Part shown: positions 21,601 through 32,800 of the stretch, piece after piece
Position numbering within the stretch: the stretch's first letter is position 1
Layout of the letters: every line of letters begins with the position of its first letter
Assembly (NCBI GenBank): GCA_037954235.1
Contig: JBBMOA010000004.1
Location: 8,536,099-8,600,098 of the forward strand
Direction: 5' to 3'
Length of the DNA stretch: 64,000 nucleotides
DNA from: Aulostomus chinensis
Lineage: Eukaryota; Chordata; Actinopteri; Syngnathiformes; Aulostomidae
Notes under the pieces: model-generated
What the model was told of the DNA's origin: nothing
Seen by the model: only the letters and a program-made list of their open reading frames with translations
The model's database searches: none
Position numbers and translations under genes: made by a program

Positions 21601-24600
21601 TCACCACACAACCATTTTCCTGTGACAGACCTGCATCAGCTCATGATGTTCCTGTGTTCTAGTTCTGGTGCTGTGGGGGGACTCACTGCAGAGTTTTGAT
21701 GAACCTGGAGAACAGGTACGCCACTCTGCTGCGGACCTTCGGGCTGTTGTGTCTCAGTCCTCTTTGGTCCAAAAACGCCATCTGGCAGTGAACACCAAAC
21801 AGGTCAGACCCTGACTGAGGCGTGGCCGTGTGTGCCAGCGGTACTCACCAGGACGATGGGGATGTGCTGTGGCTCCACGATGAAGAACTTATCGTATCGC
21901 ACAACTGTTTCAAAGAACTCCAGCGACACAGAGCTGTGCTGGTAGCCGCTGACACCGCACGCCACCAGCTGAGGAGGTAAACCCACATGGACAGGTGTTA
22001 ACTCAACTTTATTTATCGAGCACTTTAAATACAAGCAGGGCTGCGTAGCCATCAGGACCAAACACCATCACTTCTGGTTTTTTTCATTGAAGTTTGAAAA
22101 GTTTAAAGCCATCCAGGCTTTCATGTCGTCGAGGCATGCTAGAAGTGGTTTCAAAGAAAAGACATCTGTCTTTTTCAGTGGCACATATATGTGGCTGTCG
22201 TCAGCATAACAATGGAAAGAGATACCGTGCTTTCTAAGAATGGAACCCAGGGGAAGTAGATACAAGGAGAACAGCAAGGGCCCCAGGATTGAGCCCTGAG
22301 GAACCCCATAAGACAGAGGAGCGGGGCGGGACTCAGAGCCAGCAAAGCTTACACATACAGTTTTGTCTGCCAGGTAGGACCTAAACCACTCCAGAGCACT
22401 ACCACAAATGCCCACAAGGTGCTGCAGCCGAGTTACTACAATAATGTGCTCCACTGTATCAAACGCTGCAGTTAAGTCCAGTAGGACAGGAATCACATGA
22501 TCCCCAGAACCGTTTGCCAGGAGGATGTCATTAAAAACCCTTATTAAAGCAGACTCGGTGCTGCGCGGGGTTAAAACCTGACTGAAAGACCTCCAGAAGA
22601 TCACGTTCATCCAGTTAAAGTAGACTCCACGCATCTTGGCAGGTGAGTCACATGACTAACCATCCTCATCATGTCTTGCAGGGCACTTGTCTTGGCTGTA
22701 TCTCCAGAGAAATGAGCGCCATGAGACGCCGGGAGTGCTTCACCCAGCATGTACAGCAGTCTGATGGCCACCTCCACCTCCATGAACGCCGCCGTCTGCC
22801 AGCTCCTGGAAAATGACACGCACCGTGATTAAAGAGCGCTGCTGGCTCGCCATCACACTTTTTTATTTCTCTCATCACATTTTTAATGTAAGACAATCAA
22901 ATTTGAACTGGCAGCAACACAAATATTTTCTTTATCATCTTGCCATGATGGTGGACAGATTCAGACGACACCTCCACGTATGACGGAGGCAGCACGTGGT
23001 TGTGCACAGAGAGGTGGAGCTACAACAACCTGTACAATGGGTCATCTTGCCTTCTCGCCAGTGCCAGTCCAACAGTGTCAATATCAGTCTCTTATTGTCT
23101 AAAGGTCACCAGACAGGAAGTTCCTGCCCCACCTTCCTCTAGCTGTGACAAGCTGACTGCGTGATGTCATCAAAACGGGCAGCGGGATCTTCATAATTCC
23201 AGCTGAAACTGTGTCAACGCTCTGAGCGAGTCCGAAAATTCTGGTCATTACTTCTGCAATGTTCTGATGACTTCAAAACGCACATTTTTAAGAGGGAACC
23301 TCACCGTGTGCCGCTGTGATGGCCACACCCCCTACGCTCAACACACAGGTATATGACTGCAGGTACGTGTGATGATGGAACTCAACATTCTTCCCTGAGA
23401 GGCGTGGCCGAGATGCGTTCAATAACCAGCAAACATTTTGGATATTAAGTGTTGAACACATTTTTAGATATTTGAATGTGGAGGAAAAGAGAATTTTGCA
23501 GATGAAGGTGTGTTCAATCACTGATGGCGCTTACACACACACACACACACACACACGCTCAAGTAAGACGGTCATGGCTGATCCGGAGTCAGCCACTGTG
23601 CAGGACTTACTGCATGGTGTTGCTGAAGACGCGGCGGACGGCCTCCAGCAGCAGTTCCGGGGACACCTGAGCCAGGCGGTCCAGCAGCATCTTCAGCTGC
23701 TTCCTGTACTCCACGAACATGGCCTCGTCCTCGCCCTGACACAACAGCACACGCTCAGACGCCTTCTCCTGTCAGGGCGCCACCACCACCATCACATGCC
23801 AGACACTTACCTCGTTTTCAAAGTTGTACTCGTCATCGTATGTCAGTTTCTTCATGACGGCGAGCATGATGGCCTGAGGGAAGGGGGAGGAGTTACGTCT
23901 TACCTCCAACATCAGCTCAGATTGTGGACACAAACAGTGACAAAAACAAGGACTCACTTCGATGTTGGTCTTTTGCTGGTCGGTCAGTTGAGGAAGCTGC
24001 AACACACCAGACACACACAGCGGTCAGGACGGTTTTCAGAGGAAGACACGGGGGGGCCCCGGAGGACGCGCCTCACCTGTTTGAGGACGTGCAGGTACTC
24101 GTAGCAGAAGCCCACGATGTTGGCCGATATATCGTCGTCTTCATGCACCAACAGTTGCAGCAGCAGCGGCACCTTGGCCTCCATGGCCTGCAGCGTCTCC
24201 GCCGCGTCCTTCACGCTGCCGGTCTTCACCAGCTTGGTCCAACTCAGGACGAGACTCTGTCCCATCCCGTTCACCAGCCGTGAGAACTTGGCCAGGAAGT
24301 CCACGTCCTCCTCCTAACAAGACAGGAAGTTGAGGGAGACAATTACTCGAGGACACAGGAAGACTGCGTGACCCGGTGACCTCTGCAAGGCATCCTTTCT
24401 TTCATATAAAACCAGTTTATTGTTCAACTTCCTGGATGAAGACGAGCAGGAAGTCCTGTTCTCAGAGGTGTCTCTTTACTGGTCAGCAGCAGCTACAAGG
24501 CTGATTATCACCAAACATGGGGGAGGGGCGGAGCCTGGGCAAAGGAAGTAATGCAGATTCCCTGATTGCAACAGGAAATGACATGTTTTTGTTCACTTTG

Positions 24601-24743
24601 ATGTCCCAGGACTTGGACCATGCTGATATATTGGCCCTAGTCAGAACCAGCCTCAGAACCAGGTGAGGGGTTTGAGTGGAGAGGGTGATCAGACCTGGCC
24701 TGCAGACAGCTACATCTCTAGCGCTCCTCCCTGTCACTCTGAC

Positions 24744-24774
<31 letters not shown>

Positions 24775-27630
24775 GCCCTAAGGTGCGGGGTCTCACCTGC
24801 TCCACGTTGAAGAAGCCGGCCGACTGCAGCACCTGACACAGAGACTCCACCAGCTTGGTTTTGTCCACCGGGTCCATCCCCTTATTGATGATCTCAAACA
24901 GGCAGTCGCAGGCCTCCTCCCGGAGCTCCTCCACCGACATCTGACTCAGCAGCAGGTTAACGAACCTGAAACACACGCAAAGAAGAAGTTCTTGCCTCGT
25001 CACACGTTGGTCGACCCCCCCCCTCAGCAGGACAAGACTGACCTGTCGTTGGCAATGAGGCTGAGCTCGATCCACGACACGTAGGCACCCACCACCTCCA
25101 GACACTGGCAGGTGAGCTCCGGGTGGCTCTGCTGGTACGTCTGCAGGATCTGGAACCAGGACTCCACCAGGCTGGGGATGCACTGCTCCCGCATGGTGTC
25201 TTTGATCAACGTGTTCCTGCGCGTCTCCTGAGGCACCGACAGAGGCCACACGGCTTAACACCGCCACCGTCCAGGATGATGAAGCCCGCACTTCCATCAT
25301 CAGACGAGCATCCCTCAAACACTTTGCAATGATTTTGTTGCCATGGAAACATGCCAACTATCTTCAGCATTAAACCAAACAGTGCTGGTAGATCCTCTGA
25401 TCTCCTTGACAACAGTCATGTCCTCCGACCGCCATCTCCCACTGACTGATCACTTCCAGCATTTATTTGACCTGCAACCATTTCAGAACCAACCTGCCGA
25501 GGAAGCCAGTCTCACCTCTGGAGCGTGCAGGATGTCCCGGTCCACCACCTCAGCATCAATGGCCATGAGGGTCCTCAGGTAGATGTCGACGCCGTGAGGG
25601 TTCAGACCCACTAGAGACAGGATGTCGAAGAAGAACTTGGGCCAGAGTGTCAGGTACTCCATGACGAAAGTCAAGGCGAAGACCTGTGCCGCCTTATTCC
25701 TGATGAAGGGCTTCTCGGGCTGAGCATTCATCAGCTGCAGCGGAGAGACATAGACTACATGAGGAGGGGGCGGGCTTGATGTTATGACATCATCAATGGA
25801 GAGGCACTGTCATCATCAGCCAGCCATTCCTCCTGCTTCATCCTTCCCTTACATCACTGTCTCCACGCAGTAGTGGACTCAACTCCCATGATGCTCTGAG
25901 AGTGTTGATTTGATGGTCGTGTGTGTGTGAGTGTGTGTACCTGACACTGAAGCCACTTCATCAGTGTCTCTCTGATCAGCTGCTGCTGAGCTGCGCTCAG
26001 TCCAGCATGTCTGTAACGCAACCACACGCCCATCAGACAAACACATGCCGCGCCAACATAGATGCTCTTACGTAGATCGTGACCTCTGACCTTACCTGAA
26101 CTTGATCTGATGTTCCAGAACTTGGAAGCAGAAGAACTTCACATGGTCGTCACTGGAATTAACAAACACCTGTGAAGCAACAACCAAACACTCCACCACA
26201 GCACCATCGCATTGTTCTGACACTCACGCGTAGACGCCTTTAGCGAGAGCTTCTGCACACACCTCCCAAGCATCCTGCGACACCTTCAGTTGCTCGAAGT
26301 ACGCCATGGCCTGATGGTGGAGACACAGGTTAATGACTACGCCTTCAACAGTGGCAGTCAGAGCACTTTGAGTCTCACAAACACAGACAGTTGAAGTCTT
26401 AAAGTCAGGAGGGCTAATAAAAGATCTCGTAGCCCTTTAATTTCCTGAGTTAAATTACGTTTCCATGGTGAACATCAGCTAGCTCAGGTCCAGGTTAGTT
26501 AGCTTAGCCCAATGGCTGTTAGTGGGTAGGAAGTGTTAGCATGAGCTAGCTCAGATCCATGCTAGTTAGCTTAGCCCAATGGCTGGTAGTGGGTAGGAAG
26601 TGTTTGCATCAGCTAGCTCAGGTCCAGGTTAGTTAGCTTAGCCCAATGGCTGGTAGTGGGTGGAAGTGTTAGCATCAGCTAGCTCAGGTCCAGGTTAGTT
26701 AGCTTAGCCCAATGGCTGGTGGTGGGTGGGAAGTGTTAGCATCAGCTAGCTCAGGTCCAGGCTGGTTAGCTTAGCCCAATGGCTGGTCGTGGGTGGGAAG
26801 TGTTAGCATCAGCTAGCTCAGGTCCAGGTTAGTTAGCTTAGCCCAATGGCTGGTAGTGGGTGGAAGTGTTAGCATCAGCTAGCTCAGGTCCAGGTTAGTT
26901 AGCTTAGCCCAATGGCTGGTGGTGGGTGGGAAGTGTTAGCATCAGCTAGCTCAGGTCCAGGATTCTGGTGTGTCCAGCAGGAATCCTCCTCATCATCATC
27001 AGTAGCAGCAGTCGCTCTTCTAGTCCTCAACAAACCTTTGGTTCTGTTGACCCAAGTTCCAATGGAGCTTTGGAGGTGCTGCGTCAAATCACTGCTCCCA
27101 GTCAGGAAAGTAGTTCCAGCTACGTGTCTGATTCTACCACTACAACGTCTCCTCATGTTAAACTGGTATTCATCACCAGGGTTACACAACCCTCCTGATA
27201 TTAATGCAGGCAGAGACGGAGCTACGCTAACACTTCCCACCCACTACCAGTCATTGTGCTAAGCTAACTAGCCTGGGTCTCAGCTCCCTGGAGGAGGGGC
27301 TCTACCTTCATGTCGCACTCTTGAAATGATGGATGATGAGACTCGCCCTAAAAGTGGGTGTGGTCTTTTATATTATGTACCTATTTATATAAACTGGATA
27401 AACCAAAAAAACATCCAACTACAACAGCGTCCCAGGTCACGCATCAGAGGGTAGCTCAGTGCTGAGATGCCTCACTTTAAGGTGGAGTCCAGTGGTGTTA
27501 GCAGGCTCTCTCTGAGAGAGTCAAGAGTCCATCTGGACAGAGGAGCAACCTGAGCTGGCGAGTATCTCACCCTTTGCCTGTAGCGGGCGTCGGCGTTTGG
27601 GTTGAGCCCCAGCAGGGCCTGCTCGTCCAT
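18639..27630 (-). CDS. xpot: Exportin-T, tRNA nuclear export receptor
   Basis: RanGTP-dependent karyopherin that carries mature tRNAs from nucleus to cytoplasm. Coding exons (minus strand): 27630-27571, 26310-26228, 26152-26096, 26010-25941, 25734-25516, 25227-25043, 24965-24797, 24313-24077, 23996-23958, 23873-23811, 23735-23611, 22805-22661, 21968-21849, 21781-21687, 21569-21500, 21314-21076, 20530-20245, 20107-19918, 19706-19590, 19503-19388, 19306-19259, 19182-19111, 18805-18749, 18665-18639. The sum is 2889 nt, 962 codons plus TAG, with all phases consistent. The length equals that recalled for human XPOT. The product is a HEAT-repeat protein starting MDEQALLGLNPNAD, with conserved blocks such as RNKAAQVFAL, CQCLEVVGAYVSWIELSLIAND, HEDDDISANIVGFCYEYLH and CLEEEVLPFIPAASEHMLKD. 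Exon 18 could also start at 20101, dropping Arg-Gln. Intron 12 holds an L2 fragment and intron 1 an inverted-terminus element. Confidence 0.98.
22030..22617 (-). mobile_element. L2-type LINE reverse transcriptase fragment in XPOT intron 12
   Basis: A minus-strand open frame contains VIPVLLDLTAAFDTVEH, YGVPQGSILGPLLFSLYLLP and the catalytic box CYADDSHIY, followed by CLDDMKAWMALNFSNFNEK. These match the fish L2/Maui type reverse transcriptase palm. Only the C-terminal half of the domain remains, without endonuclease or tail, so it is a 5'-truncated or internally deleted insertion that occupies most of this 692-bp intron. Its frame is open but too short to be functional. Confidence 0.85.
23537..23556 (+). 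repeat. (CA)n microsatellite
   Basis: A short CA dinucleotide run lies in XPOT intron 11. A similar run occurs at 24747-24774 in intron 7. Confidence 0.9.
26471..27271 (-). mobile_element. Inverted-terminus element, copy 2, with 67-bp tandem terminus
   Basis: This is the reverse-orientation relative of the element at 335-1048. The single terminus is on the right (about 27226-27271, ending GCTAAGCTAACTAG on the plus strand) and the core is about 26969-27210. The other terminus is amplified to the left as about eight 66-67-bp units; the AGGTCCAGG marker or its variants recur near 26485, 26552, 26619, 26685, 26752, 26819, 26886 and 26953. The core is nearly identical to copy 1. It lies in XPOT intron 1. 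The array is on the same side of the core in both copies, so it was probably present before the copies spread. Confidence 0.65.
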
Positions 27631-27844
27631 GACTGCAGCGACAGACTGACAGGCCATTCGTGGGTTAGTTTCAAGATGGCGACGGTCCTCTCAGCTGCTG
27701 TCGGGCAGGTTTCTCTCATCTGGAAGAAACATGGAGGATGTGAACTTTTACACTTCACTGAAGGAAAACCTTGGATTGACTGGTGCAGCTCTGTATGTGG
27801 AGCACCAACATCTGCACGGACGGCCCTGGGACGGACCGGCAACA

Positions 27845-28205
27845 ATTCCAGGGTTAGCCCCGCCTCTCACCCAATGTCAGCTGGGATAGGTGGTAGAAAA
27901 TGGAAGGATGATGGATGGATGAAGGGATAATGAAAGGATGAAGGGATGATGGAAGGATGATGGAAGGATGAAGGCTGATGGAAGGATGAAGACTGATGGA
28001 AGGATGAAGGCTGATGGAAGGATGAAGACTGATGGAAGGATGAAGGAAGGATGAAGACTGATGGAAGGATGAAGGCTGATGGAAGGATGAAGGAAGGATG
28101 AAGACTGATGGAAGGATGAAGGAAGGATGAAGACTGATGGAAGGATGAAGGCTGATGGAAGGATGAAGGCTGATGGAAGGATGAAGGATGATGGAAGGAT
28201 GAAGG
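27845..28205 (+). repeat. SINE 3' tail followed by GGATGAAG(GCTGAT)GGAA minisatellite
   Basis: The segment 27850-27915 carries the common fish SINE ending (CCCGCCTCTCACCCAATGTC, then AGCTGGGATAGG and AAAATGGAAGGATGATGG). It grades into tandem GGATGAAGGCTGATGGAA / GGATGAAGACTGATGGAA units up to about 28205. Expansion of the SINE's terminal simple repeat is the simplest origin. Confidence 0.75.
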
Positions 28206-28591
28206 CTGACTCAGAGCCTCAGCAGCCTGTAAGCTGGTGATTGGTCGCTCGTCTGTCTCAGGTCAACACGTCACTAACAGTTACTAAGGTTCATCTTCTG
28301 GTTTCCTACAAACTAAACACGCATGTAAACGTAACAAAGGCCCGCGGATCGCCCGTGACGCGGGGCCCGCAGCCTCCTCACCAGAGCATCCGCCTCCCGG
28401 TCACGGGTCGCTCGACTCAGCAGGCTCACGGTGGTGAACTTTGACGTCATGTAGATCAGCGGCCGTTCCGCCTCAGGTAACAGATGTGACAAGGTTCCGA
28501 GCACCGCGACCACAGAGCTGCCCCCACGAGACTGGCACCGTTCCACGGCAAAAGTAATCATGACTCTGAACCAAAGTTCTTTAAAATCTTC

Positions 28592-28637
<46 letters not shown>
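28592..28637 (+). repeat. (AAT)n microsatellite
   Basis: About 15 AAT triplets in tandem, in the XPOT/RPL18A intergenic region. Confidence 0.95.
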
Positions 28638-28638
<1 letters not shown>

Positions 28639-29799
28639 GTACCTTCAGGCTCAGGCCCCAGTAACACTACAGGTGAGGCTCAACCCGCATGATGCAACAC
28701 GGGACCAACACCTCCAGCCTCCACGGCCCGTTCCCACTCCGGACCCCGCTCAGGAGCCACGTCTACCGGACGCTTCATGGGTCGAACGGCGGCCAATTTT
28801 AACTGGGATGGAGATATGGGGCTGGAGGGCTGGGGGTGCAGAAAACACCGTCGCGCGACATGCTCCCCAAACCAGAGCCAACTGTTAGCCGCCTGATGCT
28901 AACTCCAGCTAGCGTTAGCCGACAAGCTGCTGAACTCGGCCTTAAGAGTCATCGTGACACCGCCAAGCAACCGGATCGGAGAGCTTCGGTTACCGGCGAC
29001 GCATACCGTCTACTGGGAGTCAAAGCAGCTTTCTGATGTTTTCCGTGACTACCGGGACACGTTAACGGTCACCTGCTGCTCGCCTACCACTCCAGCGCTG
29101 GAAATCTCACGGCTACAAACCGCCGATGATTTCATCGCTAACCAGGAGACGTGACGGACAAACGGACCGTTCGGGGAAACCTACCGTCTTAGGACCTGAA
29201 CCGGTGCGTGTGTGCCTCCTTCGACGCGTCGGCTGGTCGGAGAGGCAGCGAAGGCTCCAGAAACCCGGAGCACATCGGGCTGAAGCGACGGCGTGTCCAC
29301 CCGGTGAGCATCCGGGTCATGACCCCAGGAAGAGGTTCGTTCACACCGACGCCTATCGACAGATTAGTGGATAAATTAGAAAATGCTTAAATTGCGGTTT
29401 TATGCATCTCATACACGATGTGACTTTTCGCTTCTGTGGAAACGACGATGATGTTAGTTAGCTCATGTGCGCTCTGGCTGACGTCAGCCTGACGTAGCGT
29501 GCCATCTCGAGTCCACCTGAGCTCCGACACTCGAGCGAACGTTCGTGTTCGATGAGCTTCTGAATGTGATTGGTTCCTCTTCTCTCACCACGCGTTGTTT
29601 GTTGCTGGTGTGTGGTTTAAAATCTTTTATTAAGAAGAAGAACACTTGTGTGTATAAATCTGTTTATTCCAATAATAATCTTGACGTTTGGCATCGCTAC
29701 CGATCACCAGCATGAGACGAAATTCCTACCAGTGGTGCCGGAAGTCCCGCCTCCTCGTTGCCCACCGTCCGTTTGAGATGAGGAGACTCCGCCCTTCCG

Positions 29800-29810
29800 C
29801 TTCCTCTTTT
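29800..29810 (+). promoter_or_regulatory. RPL18A 5' TOP tract / likely transcription start
   Basis: A pyrimidine tract CTTCCTCTTTT lies 26 bp before the RPL18A ATG. Ribosomal protein genes start transcription at a C followed by a pyrimidine run (5' terminal oligopyrimidine), which places their mRNAs under mTOR/LARP1 translational control. Start site inferred from position and composition. Confidence 0.7.
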
Positions 29811-29835
29811 GTCCTGGCCGTGAGCGAGAGGCACC

Positions 29836-32800
29836 ATGAAGGCGTCCGGCACAGTACGTAAAACTCCTTTTCACCGTTACCGGCGAGCGCTGCGGGGATT
29901 CCGAGGACAGATTTCCCTCCGTAACGACGCTGTTCTCTGATTCATCGGTTCACGTGTCGGAAAAGTCGACATGTACACGATCGTTTTATCTTCGGTGTGA
30001 CGGTACTCTCGCGGTAACAATATGGCGTCCGGGGCACCATGTGGACGACATGGATGTGCGGATAGAACTGTGTCAGTGCGTCCGGTAAACGGCTGCTCGT
30101 GACGACGCGTTCTCTCTACCGTCCTGCGTTTGATGGAGTAGTAAACGTTAGTGACGAGACTCGGCGAGTGCCGCGCTAGCTACTGATGCTAGCTAGAGCT
30201 AGCCGCGTGATCTCAGCGGATTTGAACACAAACACTCCGGGTCGTAATCGGCAACTGTCCGTCCAGTCGGGTCCGAACGTTCCCGGAGTGTTTGGAAGTT
30301 CTCCGTCCTTATTAATAAGGTCCCGGGTTCCGGATGCGAACTGTGGTCGTGGGGACGGGTTCCACGCTCTGCACCCTAACCCAAAGGTTCCACCATGGCC
30401 GTGGTGGGATCTTGTCTGGTGTGCACACAGAAACTGATCCTTGTCGCCTTTCTCTGCTGCTGCAGTGCCTTTGAAAGTGAATTCAAGGTTCAACAACTTT
30501 TCAGCGAGGGGGGTGTCTGCAGTTTTGCTGAATCCTGGAGGAGCTGCTCAGTGGTTTGATGCACGTCGATGTTGAAGCAGTGTTGGAGCATCTGCTCCTG
30601 CCTGGCTTGGCATTAAGGAGAGGCGGGGTTTACGCGTGTATCTGACTCAAGGACTCCCCACCTGAGCCTGCAGCTGTTCAGGGTTTCCTCCTTTAGTCTG
30701 TAAACTTGTGGCATTCTCAGACATGCTCACTAAAATTCAACTAATGTCTGTCGGCAGCCCCAAACTACAAGACTCATTTTCTTTCTGAAAAGACAGAAGC
30801 ATCAAATGCTGATGTGCACAGGTGTGGGGCCAGGAAATGATTGACATCCTGCTAGAGAAAACTCCAAAATAGTGACGCCATCAGGTGTCACTGCTCGACA
30901 GTTAGAGATGCGCTGATACTTCACCCCAGATTTGGACCGGTCCTGGGTTCACCCGCTACTGTGGTGTATGAAGTTATTGCTATGAGGGCGCAGCAGCTGC
31001 AGCAAGCTTAACGATGAGTTGCGGGGCGAGGCGGAGGTCGCTGCCTAGCAACAGAAGGGTCGCTGATTGCATCCTCATTTGCAAAGGTTCCGGTGTCCTT
31101 GAGCAAGACACTGCACCCCTGAATGAACTGATCTCTTTGCTTGGCGGCGCGGTGTGACATCGTGGATCTCTGAGAACCACCAAGGCTCCAAGCGTTCGCA
31201 AAGCGTTAGTGCCGTAGGTTTGGTCAGCTGGTTCAGCTCCTGGTGTCATCCGGCCTCTCGCTGGTCACTGCTCCAGTGGAGACTCAGCCATTAAGATTTG
31301 CTGTGTTTGTCTTTTCTGACTGAATGTGAGGAGATTTGGACGCTGCTGGCCGCTTTGATTCTGTCTCAGGTCTTCACTTCCTCATGTGTCCTGATGTCAT
31401 TCCTGCAGCTTAGGGAATACAAAGTCATCGGGCGTCTGCTGCCCTCTGCCAAGAACCCCTCCCCCCCTCTGTACCGCATGAGAATCTTCGCCCCCAACCA
31501 TGTCGTGGCAAAGTCCCGCTTCTGGTACTTCGTGTCCCAGCTGAGGAAGATGAAGAAGGCGTCTGGAGAGACGGTCTACTGTGGCCTGGTAGGTGCCTGC
31601 CAGCAACGAGAGCCCAGCTCATCCTGAGTGTTGACAGAAGTCCTTGGTTTAAAAAGGCTGACCCTCCGGTAAAAGACTGGACTTCACCAGTTGCTTCACC
31701 CAGGAGAGGTTGCACAGTCCAAGTCAGGTCAGGTTTATTTGTGGCACCAAACCCCAACCAAAGTTCTGTCCTGACTCTGTCCAAGTAGAGCAGGTCCAGG
31801 ATCAGTGGGGACGGAGAGAGAGCAGGACAGAGACAAAGACAGAGAATGGAGGAGGACAGAGAGACAGAAGGAAAGAGAGGGACAGAGATAAAGAGGGAGA
31901 GAAAGGAGAAGAGACTGATGGACAGAGACAAAGACAGAGAATGGAGGAAGACAGAGAGACAGAAGGAGAGAGAGGGACAGAGATAAAGAGAGAGAAAGGA
32001 GGAGAGACTGATGGACAGACGGGGACAAAGACAGATACAGAAGGAGATATATAAGTAGTTGAAATGAAAATACATGAGAACTCTGAAGAAGTCCTCGAAA
32101 GGATTGACAGCCGGAAGAATGCTAGCTAGATAACCCACGGGTTGATCAGGACCCGGAGCATGGTTCTGGTGCAGGTCTGTTGGACGGTTCTGAGGATGGT
32201 TCCATCAGGTTGTGACTCAGTAGATCAGAACAGGTCAGTTCCTGTCAGTAGACTGATGAACAGTCTGCAGGAAACTGGTGCAGATCAGGAGGGAAACCTA
32301 CAATTCTACAATTCTACAATCCTACAATTCTACAATTCTACAATTCTACAATTCTACAATCCTACAATCCTACAATTCTACAATCCTACAATCCTACAAT
32401 CCTACAATTCTACAATTTTACAATCCTACAATCCTACAATCCTACAATCCTACAATTCTACAATCCTACAACTCTACAACTCTACAATTCTACAATCCTA
32501 CAATTCTACAATTCTACAACTCTACAATTCTACAACTCTACAATTCTACAATTTTACAATCCTACAATTCTACAATTCTACAATCCTACAATTCTACAAT
32601 CCTACAATCCTACAATTCTACAATTCTACAATTCTACAATTTCATTTAGCAGACGCTTTTGTCCAAAGCGATGTACAACACAAGCAAGAATTCAGACCTA
32701 ATTAAGGAAAAGTCCATAGGAAGCGCCAAAGTGCTTCAGTTGTGATTTGGTCACAGGTACTGCCATCTAGTGGCAGAAGAAGTGTCGCCCCCCACCCTTT

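Larger units (their letters stand above)
27631..29799. promoter_or_regulatory. XPOT / RPL18A divergent intergenic region
   Basis: This is the 2.2-kb stretch between two start codons facing away from each other. It contains a SINE tail and GGATGAAGG minisatellite (27845-28205), an AAT run (28592-28637), and single-copy CpG-rich sequence at 28340-29350. The CpG-rich part is the likely shared promoter zone and may hold a non-coding XPOT first exon. No further core elements were identified except the RPL18A TOP tract. Confidence 0.5.

Noticed and set aside
22068..22634. 188-codon ORF as a host gene
   Set aside because: It is clearly an L2-type reverse transcriptase fragment inside an XPOT intron, not a cellular gene.
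27420..27560. Possible tRNA gene (GGGTAGCTCAGTGC resembles an A box)
   Set aside because: No matching B box at the right distance and no cloverleaf could be drawn. At most a decayed SINE head.
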